NCBI GenBank assembly: GCA_037176905.1
Contig: JBBBWG010021334.1
Span: 1-32,387 of the forward strand
Direction: 5' to 3'
Source of the DNA: Azolla pinnata
Lineage: Eukaryota; Streptophyta; Polypodiopsida; Salviniales; Salviniaceae
Length of the DNA stretch: 32,387 bases
Part shown: one piece after another, positions 19,443 to 31,701 of the stretch
Layout of the letters: each line of letters begins with the position of its first letter
How positions within the stretch are numbered: the stretch's first letter is position 1
Notes under the pieces: generated by a model
What the model was told of the DNA's origin: nothing
Databases searched by the model: none
Seen by the model: only the letters and a program-made list of their open reading frames with translations
Made by a program: the position numbers and the translations under genes

Positions 19443-19760
19443 CCCTTGTTGCATGGATCGATTCCTGTTATGTTTCTCCAACTATCACAACATCTTGCTC
19501 CTTCAAAAATTCTAGAACACCTGGATCCTATTAGAGTTTGCTTAAGTGAAATAACCTTAGAATCCTGATAAGGCTCAACAACTTCAAAAGGAAGATTAAT
19601 TGTCAATTTCTCTCCATCACATGCAATTATCTTAATCTCGTGGAATTGAGCACGTCCGAGAACATTATCATCATATATTGCCCTTGGTGTAGTTGGCCAT
19701 CCTTTGTTAGCAAGGCACTTAGCCTCCTTGTACAATGTTAATCTCGTGGCCCTGCCGCAA
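19443..19760 (-). other. Orphan reading frame running into the gap
   Basis: On the minus strand a frame is open from a stop near 19765 into the gap, about 105 codons without an ATG at its head. It includes KCLANKGWPTTPRAIYDDN, VLGRAQFHEIKIIACDGEKL and INLPFEVVEPYQDSK. The composition looks like a real protein. I do not recognise the family. It could be an internal exon, a transposon-derived fragment or a decayed gene; the gap hides the downstream part. Confidence 0.35.
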
Positions 19761-19765
19761 GTTTA

Positions 19766-20710
19766 TGCTTGATTATTTTACATAAAGTAGTCAAATGATA
19801 GGATATCGTCGGTTGCTTCTCATTATAAAATTAGATCTCTTTGATTTGGCCCATTTCTCGCAACGTGAAATAATAACTCACAAACCCACCAGAAGGTCAA
19901 ACAAAATTATGATGAATTACCTCATGCTCAGTTACTATGATGCCCATAACATGGAAGCCCAAAACTCTCTGAGATAAGCAATCATACAAGATCAAATGGA
20001 CTTCAAGGAGAGATAGGCCAATAAATATGAACCGATAATTTACAATCAAATCACAAAAGTTGGGTGAATTTAACGCATTTACTCATACCCAGTGTCTTAA
20101 AATCACCGAGTACACGCAAAAATACTTTATGTCAAAGGGTAACAACGTAGAGTTGCCAATGTTACATCTTGAGCTAACTTGATTTGGCTTGCAATTTTAT
20201 AAGAAGATAATTAGAATATATTGCAAAAGTTTTTTACGTAAGCTTTGGTTGATCACAATAATAATTCTGCATCCATTGATGCTTTACGTGACTAAATGCA
20301 TATGCATCAATACTAACGGACTACCATCTAACGAATGCGCGTTTCGAGAAAACTCCAAGATGAGAAGGTGCTTCCAACCAGCATCCTCGACGATATGATC
20401 CGCTCGCTCCAACTCATGTCCAAGTTAGGAGGAATTACACCCCATTTAGTTGGCTCCTGCACGAGCAAATACAATAGCCATAGCTCGACATGTCTGTAAT
20501 ACTATGCAATCAGAACACACATTTCACAAGCAACACAGGCACTGAGGCTTCAGTAGGCTGATCGAGCATGGATCCGGGAACCGGAACAGCACAGCGTATT
20601 CGACTGTAATGCGGCGATGAGGATAAGTGCGGCATGCGCCGACGATTAGAACACGCAGCTAAACGAGCGAGCGACGCAAACACAAACACTTGTACAAGTT
20701 AAGACACTTG
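19766..20710. other. Intergenic, nothing recognised
   Basis: AT-rich up to about 20330, then more mixed. Only short frames without family resemblance. Confidence 0.4.
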
Positions 20711-20811
20711 TTTAAGCAAACTAACACATCTGGATTTTTAAGCAAACTAACAAACACATCTGGATCTTTAAGCAAACTAACAAACACATCTGGATCTTTA
20801 AGCAAACTAAA
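20711..20811. repeat. Tandem repeat, about 30-bp unit, 3.5 copies
   Basis: TTTAAGCAAACTAAC followed by AAACACATCTGGATC recurs at 20711, 20737, 20767 and 20797. The array is flanked on both sides by related ACTTGT...TTAAGACACTT phrases (about 20688-20710 and 20811-20829). Confidence 0.9.
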
Positions 20812-20829
20812 CTTGTGTTAAGACACTTC

Positions 20830-20900
20830 TATATGTATGCATGTGTGGACACATAGACATACGCATGCATGCATGTGTGCGTATGCGTATGTATGTAAAC
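20830..20900. repeat. Alternating purine-pyrimidine tract
   Basis: A run of ATGTATGCATGTG, CGCATGCATGCATGTGTGCG and TATGCGTATGTATGTA words, almost strictly alternating purine and pyrimidine. It sits directly upstream of the eIF4G leader. Such sequence can adopt Z-DNA or cruciform structure in principle. Confidence 0.7.
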
Positions 20901-20924
20901 CGGGAAAAAAAAAACCTAAAAAGA

Positions 20925-21584
20925 AAACCTCTTCTTCTTCTTCTTCTTCGTTTTCTTCTCTCTCTCTCTCTCTCTCTCCGCGTCTGTGCTGCTCTTTCTG
21001 TTTGACAGAAATAAAACCGAAACCCTAATCCCCCTCCCCGTCTTTCGCGACAGGAGGAGGAGGAGGAGGAGGAGGAAGAAGAAGAGGCGATCCAGGAGGA
21101 ACTGCAGGCAGGACGAAGAAGAAGGAATAAGGAAACAGGAGACGGTTCCGCCTCCCCCCCAAAGACATTCCCTTTTCGTTCATCCGAAGGACAAATCCCT
21201 CGAAGTTACACGGTTACTCCGTCGAAATCCTGCAGGTTTTTTTCCCCGTACTTTTCCTCTCTCTTCTATTCTGTGAAACGGAAACGGGAGCGGAAAGGAC
21301 ATGTTTTGGTCAAGGGAAACATAGCAAAGCCGGCCAGTCATCTGTCCAGGTTTACAAGAACATCGGGGCAACATCATCTCTTTCGCTATCTCGCCGGATT
21401 TGTACGCACATTGGTATATCTAATATCATACACACGTATCTGCCTTTGTGAGGGGGAAAGGAGCTCTCTTTGGCATCGATCTGCTGCGAAGCTAACCTTA
21501 AGCGTAGGGTTAACTACGACACTGGCAAGAGGAACTCAAAAGAAAGACGAAGAAGAGGAGAGGTTTGTTCAAAGGCCATCATAT
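20925..21584 (+). promoter_or_regulatory. eIF4G core promoter region and 5' leader (inferred)
   Basis: Begins with a TTC/CT pyrimidine patch (about 20928-20978), common near plant transcription starts. A (GGA)n/(GAA)n purine run follows at about 21051-21090. The frame leading into the eIF4G ATG has no in-frame ATG upstream, only other-frame ones. A leader intron is possible, since a GCAG/GTTTTTTTCC donor-like site lies near 21235. No TATA box was placed. Confidence 0.4.
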
Positions 21585-24500
21585 ATGTCCCATCATCAAT
21601 CCAGGGCAGATCGTAGCAGTGACTCGCAACAGAAGAGGAACAGTGCGAGGTCTGGAACTCATCATAGAGCTTCTGCAGCAAATACACTGAAAGGAGGCGG
21701 CCATCACGGCCCCTCAACAGCCTCTGCTCCCTTGCTCTCACCTTCCATTCAACCCTCACCTTTTCCCAGGTAAGCAACTTTTTGCTTTTCTGCGTAGAAA
21801 CCCTGCTTTCGTAGCTTTTTCACCTGGATTTTCCAAACGTTTCAAGTAGATTTCTTCACCTGCTGGAAAACATTTCATTTCATTGCTTTTCTTTCTATCC
21901 TGCTGTACTCTCGATTGTATTTTATTCATTGCACACACTGAATGGTGCGTAAGGATGTTGTAATCTGATGATTTTCTTCTGGTTTTTACTCAAGCTTTTT
22001 CATTATGTCAAATTCCCTGGGCTTTCTTCATATTAGAATTTCTAAGTCGAAACTTTCTGTTCTGAAGGTTTTTTAAAAAAAAAGATTCATAATTTGTTCG
22101 TTTATTTGAAGCTTTTTTGAAGTGGTAATGTTAAAAAAATTCAATCTTTTTTCAATTTTCTTTGTTGAAATTTTAGTTATGTATAGATAGGAGTCTTGTT
22201 TGATCTTCTTTTTTCTCTTCTACGAAACTTTGAGTATGTTGAACTCTTTGAGAGTTCTTTTTGCCTAAGTTGACCATTATTTGATTGGTAATGTTATTTT
22301 ACATATTCTATATCTAAGTGTTCTTTTATTGTTTCCTTTGCTAGTTACTCCAAAATTTTGCTTCTAATCATGTCAAATCTGTTGGTTCCATTCTCCATTG
22401 TGAGTGCACCTTTCAAGGATGCCAAGTACCGATTTCTTGTTTAAATCATGAACAGTGTATTGTGTTCAATTCTCTTCGTTGGGTATAGGATTTGAAGAGT
22501 ATAAAAAAATTGGCATCCTCATCAGGCCATTACTTCTTACATACGAGTCTCTATCCAATGGTTTCACTTTTCATGACTTGCGGGATTGTCGGAGTGTTTT
22601 ACCTGCATTGTGTTAATGCCAATCCAGGCTGATCTAAGCAAGTAACCGTTCCATTTCAAATTTCTTCAGCATTATAATCGTTTTCCAATTGTTGAATATT
22701 CATGAGGATTCCGATAATCTCATTAGTTCTTGAACATTTAGATGCCATAAGATGATATTAGACAGTGGGTCTTTATAGTCATTAGCATTGAAATGCATTG
22801 TACAAGTATTTCCTGCTGTGGACTATATCAGGAATTATATTTTAAATCTATTTAAATTATTTTTCAAGCATTACTTTCACGGCCATTATGTATCATATGT
22901 GGAACAAATTGGTTGATACGCAGGTGTGTTACCCATTGCAGATGGTACCTGTTTGTGACTGTTTGATAACAGCTAGAATATAGGTGATTACATGGGATTT
23001 GATTAGAAGCACAAAGATAGTGACAGTAAGCGTTGTGGTCAAGGCAAAACTGTCTCATTGAAATCATTTTATTCTCTTATTTGGTGTTCTTCAATTAGGA
23101 CAGTATTTATATGAAAGTACTGAAACTTTGATAGAGAGATCCTTGAGGCAGGATTCCGCATGTTTGATCATAATTTGCTTCCTGCGAATAGTAGACTGAT
23201 TCTCCTTTTTCCTGTCAAAATATCTTTTAATCAATTACAAATATGTGGCATTTAATGACAGTTCCAAAAGGTCCACCGGAACAAATGGTCAAACGAAAGG
23301 ACATTCATCTGCTTATTATGAAGCCGACAATCAGAGGGCTCAGCAAGGTGCAGTTCAGTACCAAGGGCAGCCACATGGTCAGATGATGTACCTCTTACAA
23401 AGATGTTTTTGCATTTTAAGCACTGTTTACTGAATTAATAATGTTGTTTTTTTCTCATAATCACAGGAGAAAATGCTTCTATTTCATCTGGCAATGGGAA
23501 TCCCAGAGCATCTAAGCCCGTGACACCATCAACCTCCTCTATTGGCTCTGCAGAATCTGTGCCAGCAGTTTCAAAGCCAGGTTCGTGTTACCGTCACTCT
23601 CCTGTTTGCATTCTAGTTCGTGTGCACTTTTAATTGTTTAGCTGAAGCAGAGTCAGCATGGAGCTCTTCCCATCCTCAATTATCCTTCCAGTTTGGAAGC
23701 ATAGGACCAGCGTTCATGCACACTGGAGTGCAGGTCTGTTTTTACTTTTTGTTGGTGATTTTCTAAGGTTACTTCTTTTTGTGAGTATGGTCCTTGTTTT
23801 CTCTTAGGTTTCTCCACGGACAAGCTCAGCCCCCCCAAGCATCGAAGAACAAAAACAAGACCAGTCAAGATACAAGGCAAATACTGCTGTGCCTGCTAAA
23901 GGAAATGGTCCTGTTGGAGGACATCAGCAACAACCTCAAGCAACAAGGACACAGTCACAACAATTTGGAGGGCATCATCAGCAATCCTCAAGGCCTCAGG
24001 TACAGCAACCTGGAGCTGTGATACCTGTGGGGACAGCGCAAACACAATATGTCAATAACCAGCCTTCTCAGCACCCAATCCAAATGCAGATGCCACAGAA
24101 TAATTCTCATGTGCAAGTTCAAACTACCCCCCTGCATATGTCTATGCCAGCTCATTTTGTTCCTCCACAACCTCAGCAACAAGGGCTTGTTCAACTCCCT
24201 TACCCACCAGTCCAGTTCCCAGGTCCTAACATACCAAATCCAATGTTGGGTCCGCAGTTGGCTTCCATGTCTCCTCAACCAATTCCTCAGATGCCCCATC
24301 AACTTTCTGGAGTCTCACCTTCTCCATTAGGTACAGGGATGTCAGGTTCCCCATATGCAATGATTCAGGTGCCCAATCATTTCATGCAAGTCCCTAAGAG
24401 TAGGGCTGTGAAAATTGTGCATCCACAGACCCATGAGGTCTTGAAATTTGATTCAAAGAACTCAAAAAATGACTCTTTGAATGAGAGTACATCACCCCTG

Positions 24501-27500
24501 TCCCAACGAAGGATGGCAGGAAATGGACCTCATTCAAGACCGATGCTGGGCCACTCAAGAGTCCACAGCAGCCATGGTATGCATTCTACACAACAAAATG
24601 GGGCTTATGTCCCTGTACTGCAGAATTATCATCTGCCAACTGAGCCAAGAACAGAACTACAGAAGCAGAATTTCAGGGATGCTTTACGTGGAGGGGCAGT
24701 GTCATCACCATGTTTGGTCACAACTTCTGGGAGTGTAAATGAGGAAAATAATGATGTGAGTTCTCACACCACACATCCCACCACACATTTGGGTGAAGAT
24801 GAGAATTTGAATTCTCAGAAGAGTGAAAATACTCCAGTTTCCCCTGTTCCAGATGTTACTGGGCAAGTGGGCGAATCTGTAATGAATGTTGAAAAAGAAA
24901 CAAACAGCAAGCCAGAGAAATCAGAGTCCTCTGAAGGGTTTTTTGCATCAGTCATCAAGGATGATGGGCGAGTGGATGAGCAACCTAGAGAGGCCCAATT
25001 AGATCCAGCATGTTTAGGAGCTGTGCTGACCAAAGATGCTGTAAGAGTGCATATGCAAGCAAAGGAGGCTCAAGGGGATCCCGATTTATTAAATGATGCT
25101 GGAAAAGATGATTCAATGCCAGAAGTAAAGCATGGGAACAAGAAAAAGAAGAAGAGAGAGGCATTGTCGAAAGCCTCTTCAGCAGTGGCAAAGCTCCAAG
25201 TTGAAGCCAAAAGGCAAGCCGAGGGAAAGTTGGCTGATGCGCATACTGTGAAAAGCACTACACTGAAATCTGAAGATTACATCGAGGAAAAAGAACTGGT
25301 TCCACCGTCTTCAGAAAGAGGGATGGATTCTAAAGAAGGGTTGGATGCCAAAGGTGCAGAAATGAAGCAAGAGTTAGACTTAACGGAAGGAGTAAATTTA
25401 GAAGAATCTGAAACAGTGACGACCTCAGGTTGTAGTGCTGGTTTGAGTGTGCAAGTTGATAGTAGTACTTCAACTACAATAGAGCAGACTGAATCTGATG
25501 TTCAAGCATCTGTAAAGGAAGATGAATCGATCGAAGTGAAAGGCAGCATGAAGGCCATAGAGAATTCTCTGTCGGCACTTAGTCTTGAGCCAATGGTAAA
25601 TAAATTTCCTGATTGTAATGATGAGTCAATAAGTCACAAAGAGTCCAGTGAAGGTGGAAACACGAATGAAACACTAGTTGTGCACGAGGAAAATGCTGAA
25701 GACACACATCATGTTGGCTCTGTCGTGCTCCCTATTCTGGATGTAAATCCGAGTCAATGTTCGATAGAAACACTAGAAACTGTTAATATTGTGACTGGAT
25801 TGCCACATACTGTAGAAGATACTATAGAAACAAGAGAAATCTCGAAAATACGGGGTGAGGATGGCTTTTGTGTTGCACCTTTGATTGCTCATGATGTAAA
25901 CATTGCCAGTCATGTCAATGGTGAGTTGCACACTGTTTCTTCGAATGATGGCATTGAGATGCACAACAAAGCAGCTAAACAAGGGGAAACTATAGCACAA
26001 GTACAGATGGTGTGTAATTTGGACAACAGAACCACTGTAACAGCGAAAAAAGGTGTTGCCTTAGCAGATATGCATGGCACTGTTTCTGTTGACACCAAAC
26101 AAGCGGGCAAGAAAAAGAAGAGGAAAGATGCTTTGGCTAAAGCAAATGCAGCAGGAACCGCTGATTTATATAATGCTTTCACGGCTCCAGAAGAGAAGAA
26201 GCCAGAAACAAAAATTTTGAAGACGGAAGATACAAAACTCTTAAGCACAGCGTCAGTTAATGAGCCAGCTGTTCCTGAGGGAAGTACCACATCTAAAGAA
26301 CTTGATGACTGGGAGGATGCAGTGGAGCTCCCCACTCCCAAGACTTCATCAATGGCAGAAGTAGCTGGCAATGGTGGCAAGTCTGCACATGCAATGTACT
26401 CTAAAGATTTTTTGATGACATTCAAAGATCAACATAGGGAGCTTCCCACTGACTTTGAATTAAAACAAGACATCTTTGAGCTACTGGTTAATCCTCAGCT
26501 GGCTTCACAACAGCTCTCAAGTAAGATTGTTGATCGTCAGCTTAGCGGTGGCTCAAGACGGGGTATGGTTGATGATGATCGATGGCCAAGACAGTCACAG
26601 GGTTTGCATTCTCCATCATGGCCAGAAAATTACATGGATATGGGACCTCCAGGTGGATTTCGTCCTGGTGGTGCACAAGGCCTTATTACTCGGATGCCAT
26701 CAAATATTCGTCCTGGAGTTTCAGTGGGACCCATGTCCTCTGGATTGATTCCTGGCAAACCCTCAACACCGTCTCCAATCTCTGGTGTTAGGTCAAATAC
26801 TGTTGATTCTGATAGATGGCAGAGGATGCCAACTGGTCAGAAAGGGCTGATACCATCACCACACAACCAATTACCAGCTGTACACAAGGCCGAAAAAAGA
26901 TATGAAATTGGTAGGGTTGCAGATGGAGAAGAGTCAAAGCAAAGGCAAATCAAAGGAATACTTAATAAATTGACACCACAGAACTTCGATAAATTATTTA
27001 AGAAAGTTAACGATGTGGATATTCAGTCGGCTGTCACTTTAAATGGTGTGATATCACAAATATTCGATAAGGCACTTACAGAGCCAACCTTTTGTGAGAT
27101 GTATGCAAAGTTCTGCAAACAACTAGCTTCCCAAATGCCAGAGTTTCTTGAAGCAGATGAAAAAGTTACTTTTAAAAGGGTCCTATTGAACAAATGTCAA
27201 GAGGAGTTTGAGAGGGGAGAGAAAGAGCAGGACGAAGCCTCTAAAGTGGAAGAGGGCAAAGATCTGAGTCCTGAAGAACGTGAGGAGAAACGTGTCAAAG
27301 GTAAGAGACGGATGCTAGGAAACATACGGTTTATTGGAGAGCTGTATAAGAAACAAATGCTGACAGAACGCATCATGCATGCATGCATCATAAAACTGTT
27401 GGGGGAGCTTGAAAACCCAGAAGAAGAAGATATTGAAGCATTATGCAAATTAGTGAGCACCATTGGGCATATGATTGACCAACCAAAGGCGAAGGATCAT

Positions 27501-30500
27501 ATGGAGGCTTACTTTGAAAGGTTTAATAGGTTGTCTCATAACCAAAAGCTATCCTCACGTGTAAGATTTATGCTGAAAGATGTGATTGATCTTCGGATGA
27601 ACGGTTGGCAAGAGAGGAGGAAGGTTGATGGTCCAAAGACAATTGAAGAGGTACATCGAGATGCTGTGCAAGAGAGACAGGCTACAGCTGCACAAGCTGG
27701 ACGTCTTTCTCGTGGATCGAGTATGAATGCAATAGCTGGGAGGAGAATCATGGCGTCATCAGACTTTACCATACGTGGTCCCTCGTCACCCATGTTTTCT
27801 CCAGCAACTCCGATGGGTGGTGCTCCAATTGGGGGACTTAGAGGAGCTTCATCCCATGGCCGAAATTCATTTGTACAAGATGTCCGGATGGAAACATCCT
27901 GGGAAACTAGACCCACACCTTTGGCGCATCGTCCGTTGGATGAAGCTCCGCTGACTCTTGGTCCTCAAGGTGGTCTTGGAAAAGGTATTCGTAGTCAACA
28001 ACCTGAAGGTAGACGATTGGGTCCAGCATCAATGGAAGCTTATAACTCAGGTTTAGTTCCCACTCCACCTGAAAGATCTGATAGACATGTGTCTGGGTCT
28101 TCAATTAGAAGTTCACGCCATCTTGAACGGACTCTTAGTGATAAAGCTGTCAGCACATCTGCAACTTTATCTGAACATAATCAGCAACAGAACAGTAGTA
28201 GACCATCTACGGCACCTGCTTTTGTGCCCCTAGATGAAGATCAGCTGAGTGAACAAAGTAAAAGTGCTTTAGTTGAGTATTTCAGGTTTGTTTTCTGAAT
28301 TACTTTTCATGCTGTTTCTTTGTCATTCTTTAATCTATTGGAAAGGAGCTATATTTAGAACTTCAAGTGCTTGTTGACAGTGCCCGAGATGTGAAGGAAG
28401 TTATACGATGTATTGAAGAATTTAGAGCACCCAAGTTCTATTCTACAATGGTGTACATATGGATATTTCTTGCCTTGGAAAAGAAGGAAATGGAGAGAGA
28501 ACTCTTCATTAATTTACTGATTAATTTATGCCAATCTGAGCCTTTTATCCTCAAACCAGATATAATTTTCCAGGGGTAAGTAGCGTATTGTTTCTCAGAA
28601 AATTTTTGACATGAATCACTGTCTTGATACATACTTTATATAGTTTAGACTAGTTGCATTGACCATAAACATAAAAAATTTGGACAGGAAAGATAGATTT
28701 GTAGTGTGTTTACCATTAAAGATGAATGGAAGTCAACTAATCCGTTAGAACTGTATAAAATGTGAAAATAGTAGACTTGAGCCTGAGAAGGACTAGAATA
28801 TTTATTGACTCATGTGTGTATTGGAACTGTGCTTTGGGTGTTTTTTGTTTCTAAATTCTGAATATCTGAAATTTCAATGGAAATGTCTCGTTTTATGTGA
28901 CATGGCCTTGTTTTTGGTACTGCAAAGAGGATTGTCCTAGATGTTTTTGCAGTTAGGTGCATCGTTTGATTAATTTTGTGGGAAGTTTTTTTTGGTCTCA
29001 TTGAGTCCTTATTTTTAGTCTCTTAATATATATGCAAGCATTAAATTTAACATTGAGCACAGATTGTTGGAGCAACATTGATCTTGTGAATCTGTTCATT
29101 AATACTCTCCCTGAAGTTAAAGGTGTTCTTTACAATTTCTTGTAACAGCTTTGAGATGGCTATAGAGAATCTGGAAGATTTTTCGATGGATGTACCAAAG
29201 GCACCTCAATATCTAGTTGGAATGTTAAAGAAGCTTATTTCAGAAAGGGTGTTATCCAATGAGCAAGTTTCAGACTTGGTCAAAAAAACCGATTTGATTG
29301 GATCTCCTGATTTCCTAGGACAAGTGAGTTCAGGTTTTCCCAAGAGTACTATTTTGTGTACCAACATCATACCTGTTCACATATGCTTGTTCTTGAATTT
29401 GGTGACATTCATATTTTAGTATGCGAATATGAATTTGTGTATATCTATGCTTATTATGCAGGAGACTGACACAATTACACCTTTGAGTATTCAATATCTT
29501 GAGAAGGCCCTGTCAGACCATTTCAACAGAAACCAACCTGTCTCAGAGCTAGAGAAATGGTTAGAGGTTGGTTGAATTGGCTTCAGATAATATTTGAATA
29601 TTGTATATCTGGCGTTACCTGATTTATCTTATTTGTTTGTGCAGAAAAATGCAACTATTGAAATGCAATCGGATGTGAGCTTTTTAAGAACACTAATGAC
29701 TCATGTTCTAAGGCATTCTACATCTGCAATCTACGAGGTAGAAACAACATCTCTGGATGTGAAATACATGTTGGTTGTATACTCTTTATATGCTTGTATC
29801 TGTAAGGTGTCACATGTCAGATTGGCTAACCTTCAATGTCATAAAATCAAATGATGATTGGATGAATTGAATAACTAAATGCAACCCTTCTAAAAGCAAA
29901 ATCTATTTTTCATGAAGGCCATGTTCGAGAGTTTTAATGACTTGACATGTTTAATGCTTGAAGTTGCTTTTAGGTTGCATCATTCATGTCCAATAGGACT
30001 TTCATAGAAAATTTTGAAGCTCAAAAAACTAGCTATGCATCTTGCTGGTTGGTTACAAATTTCAGGTGAAATATCTAAGAGGGTGTAATTGTTTCCATGA
30101 ACATTTTTGTGTGCCTTCAAGAACTAATCCATTTCAAGTACCATAGCGGACTTTATGGTTTTATAGTAGTAGCAGTATGCTATGCTCTGATTGGGTACAT
30201 GATTTAGCAATGCATAGATATGTCCATGTGTGTAAATGTGCTTTTCCATCTTGAATCTGCCTTGCTAGATATTTTTAATTGGAAGGTATGGATCTGTTCT
30301 CTTTGATTGGGACGGCATGTTAATGTTTTTTGTTTCCGTTATCTATAGTATGTCAACAATTTAATTTATGTGATTCTTCTGCAGGAAAATCATGACGAGC
30401 TGAGAAAGCATGTTTCTCAGTTCAGGACAGTGCTTAGAAGGTTTGCTGCGGATCTAGATAAGCAGCGGCAATGTAAGTTTAGCAATAATCTCTTCCTGAG

Positions 30501-31701
30501 TGATGTCCCTTGGGTCGAATTTGGACCTTTTGAAACCAAGCCTTTTCCATGAAAACTCTGGTCATACTGCAGATGTTTACTGATATTCATAAATATTTGT
30601 TTCTCAATCCAGAAAGTTTATCTTTAGGCTGCTTGCATTTTACAGTCCTCTTAGGGCATTGAATATGTGAAAATTTGCTTTCTACAATTTTCCTGTTCTG
30701 CTTCTGTTAAATCTGGAAAGCAGAGAATCTGAATTTATTGTCCCATGAGTGATTATTTTCTAAATACATCTTTCCTGTATCAGACATTGTTGCCATGCAG
30801 CATTTTGTGCATAATACTGCCGATCCAGCAGGGCTGATGGCCACTTTGTGTAGTATTTTCTATGAAGATCAGGTTTGTCTAAACATAATTAGTTTGATGC
30901 ATGGGATTGATAATCAACTGGTGACTAACCTACTTAAAATACACTGTTACTGATTTCACAGGTAATATCTGAACCAGTATACGTGGAAGCACAAAGATGA
31001 TGTGAGAAATATGATTATGTAAACTGATACGGTAACAAACTCTCTTTCTCTGTCTCTCTGGTGTAAAAGTATGTGATTATTCAATCAATCTATAAGAGCG
31101 GTCATCTAAAATTCATCAATATATGGGGGCTTTTAGCCTGCATTTTGCAATACAATCTGTAAATCCACAAAGATCCTCTAAAACTCAAGGCTTTTAGACA
31201 AAAAGATCCATTTCACCAGCACCTAATATATTCAAACAACGCTACATAATAAAGAAGAGTGAGTAAAGTTGTAATTTGCACAATAAAGAAGAGTGAGTAA
31301 AGTTGTAATTTGCACAATAAAGAAGAGTGCGGTTGTAATTTCCTGAAGAAAAACCTCTCTTTCTCTCTCTTAATAAAGAAGAGTGCGGTTGTAATTTCCT
31401 AAAGAAAAACCTCTTTCTCTCTCTTGGTGACATTGGCTGCCACTGTTAATGTAAGGTGTCATCTTTTATGATTTCTTTCACTACGAGTGTGATCAAATGC
31501 TAATTCAACATTCTTTCTAGCAATTGCATATACTTTTATGGGACATATCCACAATTTGTTTTTTGCTTAATGCCCTAGTTTTGCTATTTTCTTACAAACA
31601 ACATACATTGGCTTTGTTGGCTTTGAATTAACTAAGCTAATTGTCAATTTCAGGCTCGTTTGGGTGTGGATGAGTTTGTTGAGAAACAGCGCGTGAATTA
31701 G
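21585..31701 (+). CDS. EIF4G: eIF4G, translation initiation scaffold, with a W2-like C-terminal domain
   Basis: Scaffold of the cap-binding complex eIF4F in the cytosol. Coding exons read: 21585-21769, 23262-23377, 23467-23580, 23642-23733, 23808-28285, 28381-28575, 29149-29323, 29462-29566, 29645-29737, 30385-30472, 30784-30872, 30978-31001, 31654-31701; about 1933 residues. Phases agree at every junction. The start MSHHQSRADRS matches the plant N-terminus, as do FQFGSIGP and RTSSAPPSIEEQKQDQ. The middle is Gln/Pro-rich, then acidic, with two Lys-rich modules (about residues 611 and 934). The eIF4E-binding site YSKDFLM is at 26397-26417 (residue 1033). MIF4G spans about 1213-1440 (RQIKGILNKLTPQNFDKLF to MNGWQERRK) and MA3 about 1647-1785. 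A W2/eIF5C-like domain follows (MQHFVHNTADPAGLMATL, FYEDQ, WKHKDD). The next-to-last exon is ambiguous: acceptor 30961 gives VISEPVYVEAQR and a stop at 31000, while acceptor 30977 keeps the frame into the last exon. No other break seen. Confidence 0.9.
31248..31425. repeat. Nested tandem repeats in the last eIF4G intron
   Basis: Two 34-bp units (31248-31281, 31282-31315) are followed by two 54-56-bp units (31316-31371, 31372-31425). All four start with AATAAAGAAGAGTG. The longer units share a TTGTAATTTCCT, AAGAAAAACC and CTCTTTCTCTC tail. With the preferred gene model they lie within the intron 31002-31653. Confidence 0.9.

Noticed and set aside
20986-21276. Arg-rich plus-strand frame upstream of eIF4G
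   Set aside because: Lies in the leader over GGA/GAA simple repeats; no conservation that I can recognise.
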